Source: Gordonia heveisoli
GTDB lineage: Bacteria > Actinomycetota > Actinomycetes > Mycobacteriales > Mycobacteriaceae
Length of the DNA: 64,000 bases
Direction: 5' to 3'
NCBI RefSeq assembly: GCF_030315745.1
Contig: NZ_JASXSH010000001.1
Span: 1-64,000, forward strand
Position numbers and translations under genes: made by a program. Positions 54,112 through 62,835 of this stretch are shown here, in pieces (positions within the stretch are counted from its first letter, which is position 1; each line of letters starts with the position of its first letter). The notes below the pieces were generated by a model. That model did not search any database, was not told the origin of the DNA, and saw only the letters and a program-made list of their open reading frames with translations.

Positions 54112-55749
54112 CTACTTGATCCGGAAGTATTTCTGCGCGACCTGCAGCGCGGCGGTGCCCGACTTCGGCCCCTCGGTGTAGATCACGATGACCTTGCCGC
54201 CCTGGATGCCGACGAACCAGCCCGGTCCCTGCGGGCCGTTGGTGCCGACCAGCGCACGCAAGCCGGGGGCACCGGTCAGGTCGCTGGCGTCACCGACCTT
54301 GGCGGTCGCGGTCATCGCCCGGCTCACCTGATCGATCAACGACCGGTCGAGTGCACCCAGTTCGCCGCCGACAACCTTTGTCGGCACCCCGTTGATGACA
54401 TACGGGGCGACCGAATTGAGCTGCCCGGTCTGCGCGCGGGCCAACGCCACGCCGAGCGCCGCCATGTTCATGATCGACGCGTTCGCCTGGCCGGGCCGGT
54501 AGTCGACGGTGGTCACCCCGGCCTGGCCGGGGGTGGGCGCGCTCGCGCCGGGCACGGTGAACTGGACGCCGAGGCCGAGCCGGTCGAGCAGCATCGCACC
54601 GGCCGATTCACTGCCGCCCGCGATCCGCGACACCGCGTCGTAGACGGGGGCGAGGGTCGAGCCGATGGGATAGACCGCGTCGACGTTGATCTTGCGGTCG
54701 ACGGCGTAGTCGTTCTGGGCCATGCCCTGGATCGCGCCGGTGACGGCGTCGAGGACCATGACGGTCGCGGGCTGCCCCACCTCGACCGCGACGTCGCCAA
54801 GGGTCAGCTGCACCCCCTGGTCGACGGCGGTGAAGACATTGGGTCCGGCCGGACCCTGGTCGCCGGCGAGTTGGCGAGGGCGCATCCCCGGCCCGACCAG
54901 CTGCACCTGCCAGCCCGCGGTGGCGTCGCGGATGGCCTGCCAGTAGTTGGTCAGTCCCGATTCGAGAGGCGAGTTGAGCCGACGATCGGCCATCACCAGT
55001 TGTCCGGTCTTGTTGACCCGCACCCCGGACACCTTCGCCGGGTCGCCGGCGAGGACCTGCATGTCGGAATCGCGCAGTCCGACGGTGACGATCGGCCGGC
55101 CTCCGGCGGCGGCGAGCTGGTCGCGGATGACTGCGGGGGTGATCAGCGGTGCGATGGGCGCGATGACGCGGGCCAGCGCGGCGACCGAGGCGTCGACGTT
55201 CGGGGTGGCCGACGGATCCAGGACGATCTCGGTGACCGGCTGCAGGTACATGAAGACCTTGCCGTTGCGGCTGCGGACCGACGGTGACGGTGTCGCGTCG
55301 GTACGGATCTCCCGCAGCAGCCCGCCGGCGGGCAGGCCCGGGTAGATGACCGAGGGATCCCAGGTCACCTTCCAGCCGGTCGACAGGTGTCGTGCGGTGC
55401 CGTTGCTGGTCGCCTCGAAGGTGTGGCCCTTCGCCCAGGTCCAGGTGGATTTCAAACCGAAAGACGCGGTGCCGTCGCTGTATTCGACCGGGTTACGCAC
55501 CTCGAAGCTCACATTCTGCGGGTGCATCGCGGCCAGCGTCGCGTTCAGGGCGTCGGCGGCCTGACCGGGTGCGGTCGTGAACGCGGCGGCGCCGCCCCCG
55601 TCCTGACGACTCAGGGCGGACGCGAATTTGTTGACGGCAGCGGCCGCACCGGTGTCGCTCTCTCCGGACAGTCCGCAGGAGCTGAGAACGACAACGACGC
55701 TGACCGCGGCGCAAGCGGCGACAAGGGCCCGCTTGACCGAGATTCTCAT
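54112..55749 (-). CDS. PBP-like lipoprotein with lost catalytic motifs
   Basis: A 545-residue lipoprotein (lipobox LSSC, Cys25). Layout follows class B penicillin-binding proteins of the MecA_N type: NTF2-like domain (about 32-145), a short dimerisation-like segment (about 155-330) and a transpeptidase-like domain (about 330-545). The expected SxxK reads STLA (364-367), SxN reads SES (380-382) and KTG appears as LVG (500-502) before PGWFVGI. The stretch between the first two motifs is sharply shortened. It is therefore probably not a transpeptidase, but may bind muropeptides or partner proteins. ATG 55749 gives the proper signal peptide; ATG 55788 is possible. Confidence 0.75.
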   Translation of the reverse strand: MRISVKRALVAACAAVSVVVVLSSCGLSGESDTGAAAAVNKFASALSRQDGGGAAAFTTAPGQAADALNATLAAMHPQNVSFEVRNPVEYSDGTASFGLKSTWTWAKGHTFEATSNGTARHLSTGWKVTWDPSVIYPGLPAGGLLREIRTDATPSPSVRSRNGKVFMYLQPVTEIVLDPSATPNVDASVAALARVIAPIAPLITPAVIRDQLAAAGGRPIVTVGLRDSDMQVLAGDPAKVSGVRVNKTGQLVMADRRLNSPLESGLTNYWQAIRDATAGWQVQLVGPGMRPRQLAGDQGPAGPNVFTAVDQGVQLTLGDVAVEVGQPATVMVLDAVTGAIQGMAQNDYAVDRKINVDAVYPIGSTLAPVYDAVSRIAGGSESAGAMLLDRLGLGVQFTVPGASAPTPGQAGVTTVDYRPGQANASIMNMAALGVALARAQTGQLNSVAPYVINGVPTKVVGGELGALDRSLIDQVSRAMTATAKVGDASDLTGAPGLRALVGTNGPQGPGWFVGIQGGKVIVIYTEGPKSGTAALQVAQKYFRIK

Positions 55750-55855
55750 GTTTACAATTTTCACTCGTGTAACACCGAAATTCGACATCGCCAGCTTCCA
55801 TTCAGGAATCGTTGCGATCACGAACCGGTCTCGTCGCGCCTCGACCGGCGTCGCA

Positions 55856-55861
55856 CATAAT
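55856..55861 (+). promoter_or_regulatory. Candidate -10 box before pirin gene
   Basis: CATAAT, 5 nt before the ATG at 55867. The fit is weaker than at the other leaderless candidates because the first base is C and the spacing is short. Confidence 0.3.
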
Positions 55862-55866
55862 GAGAT

Positions 55867-56613
55867 ATGCCCACCAGCAGCCTGATCCGCGGGTCCGAGC
55901 GTGCGGTGACGACGACCGACTGGCTGACGTCCCGTCATAGCTTCTCCTTCGGAGACCACTACGACCCATCAAACACCCACCACGGCGCCCTACTGGCAAA
56001 TAATGATGATTTCGTTACCCGCGGAGCGGGCTTCGATCTACACGCCCATCAGGAGAGCGAGATCGTCACCTGGGTGGTGTCGGGCACACTGGTCCATCGC
56101 GACTCCGCGGGACACTCCGGGGTGCTGGTTCCGGGGCTCGCACAACGCATGAGCGCGGGCTCGGGGGTCGAACACTCCGAGCGCAACGACCCCTGGCCCG
56201 ACCTGCCGGACTCGGGTACATCACCGGTTCATTACGTCCAGATGTGGGTGATGCCCGACCGGCACGGCCTCGATCCCTCCTACGAACAGGCCGACGTCTC
56301 CGCCGACCTCGACGCCGGCCGGCTCGTCGCGGTCGCCTCCGGTGACCCCGACGTCGATTCCGCGATCCGGATCGCCAACGCGGGCGCCACGCTCTACGCC
56401 GCCCGGCTCACCAGCGGGGCGTCGGTACAGGTACCCGGCGCCCGCTACGTCCATCTGTTTGTGCCGGCCGGCGCGGCCGTCGTCGCATCGACCGGCGACG
56501 CCCTCGGCGAGGGCGACGCGCTGCGGCTCACCGACGCCGACGACGTGCGGCTGACCGCGACCACCGATTGCGAGATCCTCGCCTGGGTGATGCACAAGGG
56601 ACTCTACGAATAG
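55867..56613 (+). CDS. Pirin family protein
   Basis: A 248-residue bicupin. The metal-binding residues of pirin are visible in FDLHAHQESEIVTWV (two His) and, 45 residues later, GVEHSERN (His and Glu). Pirins are iron-binding; some have quercetinase activity and some act as redox sensors, so the role is open. It is divergent from the PBP-like gene and followed by the peptidase gene on the same strand after 60 bases. Confidence 0.85.
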   Translation: MPTSSLIRGSERAVTTTDWLTSRHSFSFGDHYDPSNTHHGALLANNDDFVTRGAGFDLHAHQESEIVTWVVSGTLVHRDSAGHSGVLVPGLAQRMSAGSGVEHSERNDPWPDLPDSGTSPVHYVQMWVMPDRHGLDPSYEQADVSADLDAGRLVAVASGDPDVDSAIRIANAGATLYAARLTSGASVQVPGARYVHLFVPAGAAVVASTGDALGEGDALRLTDADDVRLTATTDCEILAWVMHKGLYE

Positions 56614-56673
56614 CCGCACCGGTTGTGCGCCGCACGGCTGACGGATCGGTCCGGCGATGACAGGATGGACAGG

Positions 56674-58671
56674 GTGACCGCATCTGACATCGACCTGACC
56701 TCCGGCCTCGACCTCGACTGGATCGACGACTCGGTCCGCCCGCAGGACGACCTGTTCGCGCATGTGAACGGCAAATGGCTCAACACCCACGTCATCCCCG
56801 AAGACCGGGCGATCGACGGCGCCTTCCTCGTGTTGCGGGACCGCGCCGAGGAGAACGTCCGCGACATCATCACCGCGTCGTCGGAGACCGACGCCCCCAG
56901 CGGCTCCGACGAGTGCAAGATCGGCGATCTGTTCGCCTCCTTCATGGACACCGATCACATCGATGCACTGGACATCGGCCCGATCGCCGGTGAACTGGAG
57001 AAGATCGCCGCTATCGACTCGACGGCGTCGTTGAGTCGGCGTATGGGCCGTCTGACCCGTCACGGTGTCGGCGGACTGTTCGGCTTCTATGTCGACACCG
57101 ACGCCCGGAAGTCCGATCGCTACCTCGTGCACATCACCCAGTCCGGCCTCGGCCTGCCCGACGAGTCGTACTACCGTCCCGATGCCGACGGCAACGACAA
57201 GCACGCACCGACCCGCACCGCCTATCTCGCACACGTCGAGCGGATGTTCGCCCTCGCCGGTCTCGACGATCCGGCCGGCGCCGCCGCGACCGTTCTCGAC
57301 CTGGAGACCGCGATCGCCGGTCATCATTGGGACGTCGTCAAACGCCGCGACGCGGAACTGACCTACAACCTGCTCACCCTCGACGAGTTCGAAGATGCGG
57401 CAAGCGGTTTCGATCTCGACGAATGGTTCGCCGGCCTGGGCACCACCGGGGATCCCACCTTCGCCGAGGTGGTCGTCGGACAGCCGTCGTTCATCGCAGG
57501 TGCCGCCTCGCTGGTCGCCGAACGCCCGCTGGCGGACTGGAAGACCTGGCTGACCTGGCGCCTGCTGCGCAGCGCCGCCCCATACCTGTCGGCGCGCTTC
57601 GTCGACGAGAACTTCGACTTCTACGGACGCACATTGTCGGGGGCCGAGGCCAACCGGGAACGGTGGAAGCGAGGCGTCTCCTTCGTCGAGGGAGCTGCGG
57701 GTTTCGCGGTCGGCAAACTCTATGTCGCCCAACATTTTCCCCCCGAGGCAAAAGCCCGGATGGACGAGCTGATCGCCAATCTGGTCAAGGCCTACCGGCG
57801 CAACATCTCCGAGCTGGAGTGGATGACCGAGGAGACCCGACGCAAGGCGCTGCTCAAGCTGGACAAGTTCACCCCGAAGATCGGCTACCCGGCGTCGTGG
57901 CGTGACTATTCGGCGCTAACCGTCGACCGGGGCGACCTGATCGGCAACGTGGCACGCGCGTCCTCCTTCGAGCAGGACCGTGAGTTCGCGAAGATCGGCG
58001 GTCCAGTGGACCGCGACGAGTGGTTCATGACCCCACAGACGGTCAACGCCTACTACAACCCGGGCATGAACGAGATCGTCTTTCCGGCGGCGATCCTGCA
58101 GCCGCCGTTCTTCGATCCCGAGGCCGACGACGCCGCGAACTACGGCGGCATCGGGGCGGTCATCGGGCACGAGATCGGACACGGATTCGACGATCAGGGC
58201 GCCAAATACGACGGCGACGGCAACCTGGTGAACTGGTGGACAGAGTCCGACAAGTCCGAATTCTCCACCCGTACACGCAAACTCATCGACCAGTACAGCG
58301 AGTTCACCCCGGAGGGGCTGGACCCGGAGTACAAGGTCAACGGCGACTTCACCATCGGTGAGAACATCGGCGATCTCGGCGGGCTGTCAATCGCGCTGGT
58401 CGCCTACCGGATCGCCACCGAGGGCACCGAGCCGCCGGTGATCGACGGCCTCACCGGGGAGCAGCGAGTCTTCTTCAGCTGGGCGATCGTGTGGCGCACC
58501 AAGACTCGTACCGCCGAGGCGATCAAACGGTTGTCGGTCGACCCGCATTCGCCGCCGGAATTCCGGTGCAACGGGGTCGTCCGCAACATCGATTCCTTCT
58601 ACGAGGCCTTCGACATCCAGCCGGGTGACGGCCTGTATCTCGACCCCGCCGACCGCGTCCGGATCTGGTAG
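56674..58671 (+). CDS. zmp1: M13 family zinc metallopeptidase (Zmp1-like)
   Basis: A 665-residue neprilysin-type peptidase. The zinc site HEIGHGFDDQG, the third ligand region ENIGDLGG and the NAYYNPGMNEIVFPAAIL substrate-binding stretch are complete; the N-terminus has PQDDLFAHVNGKWL typical of M13. There is no signal peptide, as for M. tuberculosis Zmp1 (Rv0198c), which is nevertheless found extracellularly and affects phagosome maturation. In a presumably environmental organism the substrate is unknown. GTG 56674 is chosen to match the Zmp1 N-terminus; ATG 56665 is nearly equal. The potassium channel gene follows after nine bases. Confidence 0.9.
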   Translation: MTASDIDLTSGLDLDWIDDSVRPQDDLFAHVNGKWLNTHVIPEDRAIDGAFLVLRDRAEENVRDIITASSETDAPSGSDECKIGDLFASFMDTDHIDALDIGPIAGELEKIAAIDSTASLSRRMGRLTRHGVGGLFGFYVDTDARKSDRYLVHITQSGLGLPDESYYRPDADGNDKHAPTRTAYLAHVERMFALAGLDDPAGAAATVLDLETAIAGHHWDVVKRRDAELTYNLLTLDEFEDAASGFDLDEWFAGLGTTGDPTFAEVVVGQPSFIAGAASLVAERPLADWKTWLTWRLLRSAAPYLSARFVDENFDFYGRTLSGAEANRERWKRGVSFVEGAAGFAVGKLYVAQHFPPEAKARMDELIANLVKAYRRNISELEWMTEETRRKALLKLDKFTPKIGYPASWRDYSALTVDRGDLIGNVARASSFEQDREFAKIGGPVDRDEWFMTPQTVNAYYNPGMNEIVFPAAILQPPFFDPEADDAANYGGIGAVIGHEIGHGFDDQGAKYDGDGNLVNWWTESDKSEFSTRTRKLIDQYSEFTPEGLDPEYKVNGDFTIGENIGDLGGLSIALVAYRIATEGTEPPVIDGLTGEQRVFFSWAIVWRTKTRTAEAIKRLSVDPHSPPEFRCNGVVRNIDSFYEAFDIQPGDGLYLDPADRVRIW

Positions 58672-58680
58672 CGGCCCACG

Positions 58681-59235
58681 ATGACCAGGCCGGGCCGGAA
58701 CTCGATTCCACCGTTGACGCGGACGCAGATGATCGAGGCACTGGCCCGGCCGATCCTCGCGGCGACGATCCTGCTGGTCGGCTATTTCCTGCTGCCGATC
58801 AACAAGGACAGCGATGCCAACCTCATCGGGCTGGCGGTCGGCGCGATTGCGCTCGGCGGCTTCTGCGTCTGGGAGGTCCGACGCTTCGCCCGCTCACATC
58901 GTCCGGTCGCCGACGCGATCGAGATGTTGGTTGCGGTGGCCGCCTTCTATATCGTCACGTTCTCGGCGATCTACTTCATCTTCTCCGAATACACCCACAA
59001 CGCCTTCAACGAGCCGCTGACCAGGGTGGACGCCCTCTACTTCTGCCTGACCGTGTTCACCACCACCGGCTTCGGCGACATCGCGGCCGACTCCCAGCCT
59101 GCGCGGGTGGTCGTCTCGATCCAGATGGCCAGCACCCTCGTCCTCCTCGGACTCGGGCTGCGTTTCCTCAACATCCTCGTCGACTTCCGGGTCCGGGGCC
59201 GCGATCTCCCCGACGATCCGCCGGTGGCGGAGTGA
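58681..59235 (+). CDS. Two-TM potassium channel family protein
   Basis: A 184-residue membrane protein with four hydrophobic segments; the last pair frames a pore helix and the selectivity filter TTTGFGDIAA (K+ channel TVGYGD with Phe for Tyr). No RCK domain is attached. It lies nine bases downstream of zmp1 and is probably co-transcribed. Assigned as a small Ion_trans_2 channel. Confidence 0.82.
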   Translation: MTRPGRNSIPPLTRTQMIEALARPILAATILLVGYFLLPINKDSDANLIGLAVGAIALGGFCVWEVRRFARSHRPVADAIEMLVAVAAFYIVTFSAIYFIFSEYTHNAFNEPLTRVDALYFCLTVFTTTGFGDIAADSQPARVVVSIQMASTLVLLGLGLRFLNILVDFRVRGRDLPDDPPVAE

Positions 59236-59265
59236 TCTCGATGAGCTCGCGACCCCCGACCGGCC

Positions 59266-60393
59266 TCAGTAGTCGTCGTCGCCGTAGACGACCATGCCGC
59301 GAATGTTGCGCCCTTCGAGCATGTCGTCGTAGGCCTCGTTGATCTGCTCGAGGCGGTAGGTCTTGGTGACCAGGTCGGCGAGATTGAGTTTGCCCGAACG
59401 GAATTCGTTGAGCAGAGTCGGCACCTGGGTGCGTGGGCTCGCGCCGCCGAAGATCGCGCCCTGGATCCGCTTCTGCAGCAGGGTCAGTTCGAACAGGTTG
59501 ACCTGGGCGTCCATCGCCGCGAAGTTGCCCATACCGGTGACGATCACCTGACCGCCCTTGCCGGTGAGCGCGAGCGCGGGGGCGAGCATCGAACCGTCGA
59601 TCTCGCCGACGGTCAGGATGGTGGTGTTGGCCATCTTGCCCCAACTGATCTCGCCGACCGCGGGAAGAGCCTCCTCCATCGACGAGAAGGTGTGCGTCGC
59701 ACCGAGTTTCTCGGCCATCTGGAGTTTGAACGGCACCGGGTCGACCGCGACGACGATCCGCGCACCTGCGGCCGCCGCACCCTGTACCGCGTTGATGCCG
59801 ACGCCACCGATCCCGACGACCACGACCACGTCGCCCGCGTGGGTGCCGCCGATCTCCACCGCCGAGCCCCAGCCGGTGGCGACGCCACAACCGAGCAACG
59901 CTGCCTGCTGCAGCGGGATGTCGTCCTCGATCTTGACCAGCGACGCCTCGTTGACGGTGATGTAGGGCGCGAAGGTCCCGAGTAGGCACATCTGCGCGAG
60001 GGGCAGCCCGTCGGAGGTGTGCGCCCGGTTGGTGCTGTCGGAGATCGATAGGCCGGTGAGAAGACCGGCCCCTTCGTCGCAAAAGTTCTGGTCGCCGCGC
60101 GAACACGGGTCGCACACACCACAGGCCGGGATGAAGGCGGTGACGACGTGGTCGCCCTCCTTCAGCCGGGTCACTCCCGGACCGACCTTGGTCACGACAC
60201 CGGCACCCTCATGTCCGCCGAGGACGGGCAGGGGCGCGGGCGAGTCACCGGTGCGGAGGTGATGGTCGGAATGACACAACCCCGAGCTGACGAGTTTGAC
60301 CTGCACCTCGCCGGCCACCGGGTCACCGAGCTCGAATTCCTCGATCTGCCAAGGCTTTCCGGCCTCGCGCAAGATTGCACCCTTGACCAGCAT
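59266..60393 (-). CDS. NDMA-dependent-type zinc alcohol dehydrogenase
   Basis: A 375-residue medium-chain dehydrogenase. Catalytic zinc: GLCHSDHH and GGHEGAG, and CGVATGW; structural zinc: CGVCDPCSRGDQNFC. Rossmann motif VGIGGVGINAV, then VAVDPV. The opening (MLVKGAILREAGKPW...GDPVAGEV) and ending match the NDMA-dependent alcohol dehydrogenase group, nicotinoproteins that keep NAD bound. The start is fixed by GGAGGTAACGAT before ATG 60393. It is divergent from the MMPL gene; no mycofactocin gene is visible in the window, although that cofactor usually serves this class. Confidence 0.82.
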   Translation of the reverse strand: MLVKGAILREAGKPWQIEEFELGDPVAGEVQVKLVSSGLCHSDHHLRTGDSPAPLPVLGGHEGAGVVTKVGPGVTRLKEGDHVVTAFIPACGVCDPCSRGDQNFCDEGAGLLTGLSISDSTNRAHTSDGLPLAQMCLLGTFAPYITVNEASLVKIEDDIPLQQAALLGCGVATGWGSAVEIGGTHAGDVVVVVGIGGVGINAVQGAAAAGARIVVAVDPVPFKLQMAEKLGATHTFSSMEEALPAVGEISWGKMANTTILTVGEIDGSMLAPALALTGKGGQVIVTGMGNFAAMDAQVNLFELTLLQKRIQGAIFGGASPRTQVPTLLNEFRSGKLNLADLVTKTYRLEQINEAYDDMLEGRNIRGMVVYGDDDY

Positions 60394-60557
60394 ATCGTTA
60401 CCTCCACGTGTTCGGCCCGCGCCGGGATCAGTTGCCCCCAGATATTGCCGCACGCTAATGCGACACAGATCACATCCTGACTCAACCCCAGATCCCGCGC
60501 AGCGGTTTCCGGCTATTGCCCGCACTGCCGAATCGGCGGCCATGGCACGATGGCGAC

Positions 60558-62750
60558 ATGGCCGCCACCACGCCGGAGACCGCTCCCGAACCTGACGACC
60601 AGAGGCCCATTCCGACGCCCGGCCGCCGCCGGATGCGGTGGCTGATCCCCGCGCTGGTGCTGCTCTCCTGGCTGGTGATCGCCGGGCTCACCGGCCCGTA
60701 CGCGGGCAAGCTGTCGTCGGTGTCGACCAACGACAGCTCCGCCTTCCTACCGGCCTCCGCCGAGTCGACACGGGCCGACGAACTGCGGGCCGAGTTCGAG
60801 GACACCGGTTTCTTCCCGGCCATCGTCGTGGCCGAACGCGAATCCGGTCTGACCGCAGCCGACCGTGCGTTCCTCGAACGGGCGACCGCACCGCTGGCCG
60901 ATACCGCAGGCTTCGGTCCCGCATTCTCTCCGCCGATCCCGTCCCGCGACGCGCAGGCGCTGCAGATGTTCGTGCCGGTCGCCACCGAGGGCGAACCCGC
61001 CGACGCCGTCGAGTTGCTGCGCGCCGCGCTGGCCGACCCCCCGGACGGCCTGACCGTCAAGGTGACCGGACCCGCCGGACAGGTCGCCGATCTCGGCGAG
61101 GCGTTCAAGGGCATCGACGGTTTGCTTCTGCTCGTCGCCGGGCTCGTGGTGCTGCTGATTCTGTTCGTCGTCTATCGCAGCCCGATCCTGCCCTTCGTGG
61201 TGATCATCTCGGCGGTGTTCGCGCTGGCCCTCGCGTCGGGGGCGGTGTATTTCCTGACCAAACAGGGTTGGCTCGACCTGAACGGGCAGAGCCAGGGCAT
61301 CCTGTTCATCCTGGTATTCGGTGCCGCGACCGACTACGCGCTGCTGCTGGTGTCGCGGTTTCGTGAGGAACTGGTCGTCGTCGAGGACACCTCGGCGGCC
61401 CTGCGACGGGCGTGGTCGGGCACCATCGAACCGGTCGCCGCATCGGCTGGCACGGTCATCGCCGGGGTGTTGTGTCTGCTGCTCAGCGACCTGAACTCCA
61501 ATCGCAGCCTGGGGCCGGTGGCCGCGATCGGGATCGTCGGGTCGTTCCTGGCCTCGATGACCTTCCTACCCGCAGTGCTCGCGCTGCTCGGACGGTCTGC
61601 CTTCTGGCCGTTGCGTCCGGTCTATGCACCGGACACCGACGTGGAATCCGGGGCCACCCACCGCTTCTGGCGCCGGATCGCCGATCGGATCGCGGGCGCA
61701 CCCCGCGCGATCTGGGCGGGCACGCTGATCGTGCTGGTCGTCGGCGCCGCCTTCGCCCCGATGTTCCGTTCCGACGGCATCGCTTCCACCGACTTCTTCC
61801 TCGGGTCGGTCGACTCGGTGGCCGGCGCCCAGATCCAGGCGCGCCACTTCGACGCCGGCAGTGGGTCGCCGACCTGGGTCATCGCCGACGAGGGCAGCAT
61901 TGACGCGGTGCTCGACGCGGTGCGTTCGGTGGACGGGGTGGCGAGCGCGACCGTCGTCACCGACGGACCCGGGCCGATGGTGCGCGACGGCCGGGTGGCC
62001 GTCACCGCGACGCTCACCGACAATGCCGAGTCGTTGTCCGCACAGAACACCGTGGAACGTATCCGGGCCGTAGTTCATCCCATCGCCGGAGCGGATGCGC
62101 TGGTCGGCGGTACGTCGGCCATCGATCTGGACACCCGCACCACGGCCACCCGCGACCGCAATCTGATCATCCCGGTGGTTCTGGTGATAGTCCTGGCGAT
62201 CCTGATCCTGTTGTTGCGCAGTCTGCTCGCACCGGTGTTGCTGCTGGCGACCACGGTGTTGTCCTTCGCCGCGACGCTGGGCGTCGCCGCACTGCTCTTC
62301 AACGGACCGTTCGGCTTCCCGGGGGCCGATCCGGTGGTGCCGCTGTTCGCCTTCGTCTTCTTGGTGGCGCTCGGTATCGACTACAACATCTTCCTGATGA
62401 CGAGGGTCCGCGAGGAGGCGCGGCGCCATGGGACCCGGCTGGGCATGATCCGCGGTCTGACGACGACCGGCGGGGTGATCACCTCGGCCGGCGTCGTCCT
62501 GGCCGCCACGTTCGCGGCGCTGGCCGTTCTGCCACTGCTGTTCCTGGCACAGGTCGCCTTCCTGGTTTCCTTCGGCGTGCTCGTCGATGCCCTGATTGTC
62601 CGAACCCTCCTCGTACCCGCACTGACCCTCGATATCGGCGACCGGATCTGGTGGCCGGGACAGCTGACCCGACGTCGTAACGATGAACGGAAATCCACTG
62701 TGGGACAAGATCTTCAAAGACCAACGTCGAGCATCACAGACGAATCCTGA
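60558..62750 (+). CDS. MMPL family transporter (ActII-3-like)
   Basis: A 730-residue RND/MMPL transporter with 12 TM helices. The Asp-Tyr pairs occur as AATDYALLLVSRF and LGIDYNIFLMTRV. It lacks the long cytoplasmic tail of MmpL3 and is shorter, resembling the ActII-3 group of drug or lipid exporters. The nearest MmpS-like gene is 24 kb away. The start at ATG 60558 precedes a disordered, Pro-rich leader and TM1. Substrate unknown. Confidence 0.87.
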   Translation: MAATTPETAPEPDDQRPIPTPGRRRMRWLIPALVLLSWLVIAGLTGPYAGKLSSVSTNDSSAFLPASAESTRADELRAEFEDTGFFPAIVVAERESGLTAADRAFLERATAPLADTAGFGPAFSPPIPSRDAQALQMFVPVATEGEPADAVELLRAALADPPDGLTVKVTGPAGQVADLGEAFKGIDGLLLLVAGLVVLLILFVVYRSPILPFVVIISAVFALALASGAVYFLTKQGWLDLNGQSQGILFILVFGAATDYALLLVSRFREELVVVEDTSAALRRAWSGTIEPVAASAGTVIAGVLCLLLSDLNSNRSLGPVAAIGIVGSFLASMTFLPAVLALLGRSAFWPLRPVYAPDTDVESGATHRFWRRIADRIAGAPRAIWAGTLIVLVVGAAFAPMFRSDGIASTDFFLGSVDSVAGAQIQARHFDAGSGSPTWVIADEGSIDAVLDAVRSVDGVASATVVTDGPGPMVRDGRVAVTATLTDNAESLSAQNTVERIRAVVHPIAGADALVGGTSAIDLDTRTTATRDRNLIIPVVLVIVLAILILLLRSLLAPVLLLATTVLSFAATLGVAALLFNGPFGFPGADPVVPLFAFVFLVALGIDYNIFLMTRVREEARRHGTRLGMIRGLTTTGGVITSAGVVLAATFAALAVLPLLFLAQVAFLVSFGVLVDALIVRTLLVPALTLDIGDRIWWPGQLTRRRNDERKSTVGQDLQRPTSSITDES

Positions 62751-62835
62751 GAGTTCCCCGAAAGCAGGGGTATTCGTCGGCGTGCCGGGCTAGCGTCGGG
62801 GCATCGGATGTCGGTGAGTGTCGAGTTGGTGGCCC

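Noticed and set aside
59266-60393. Possible mycofactocin cluster around the NDMA-type alcohol dehydrogenase
   Set aside because: No mftA-F-like gene is visible in the neighbourhood; the cofactor genes, if present, are elsewhere.
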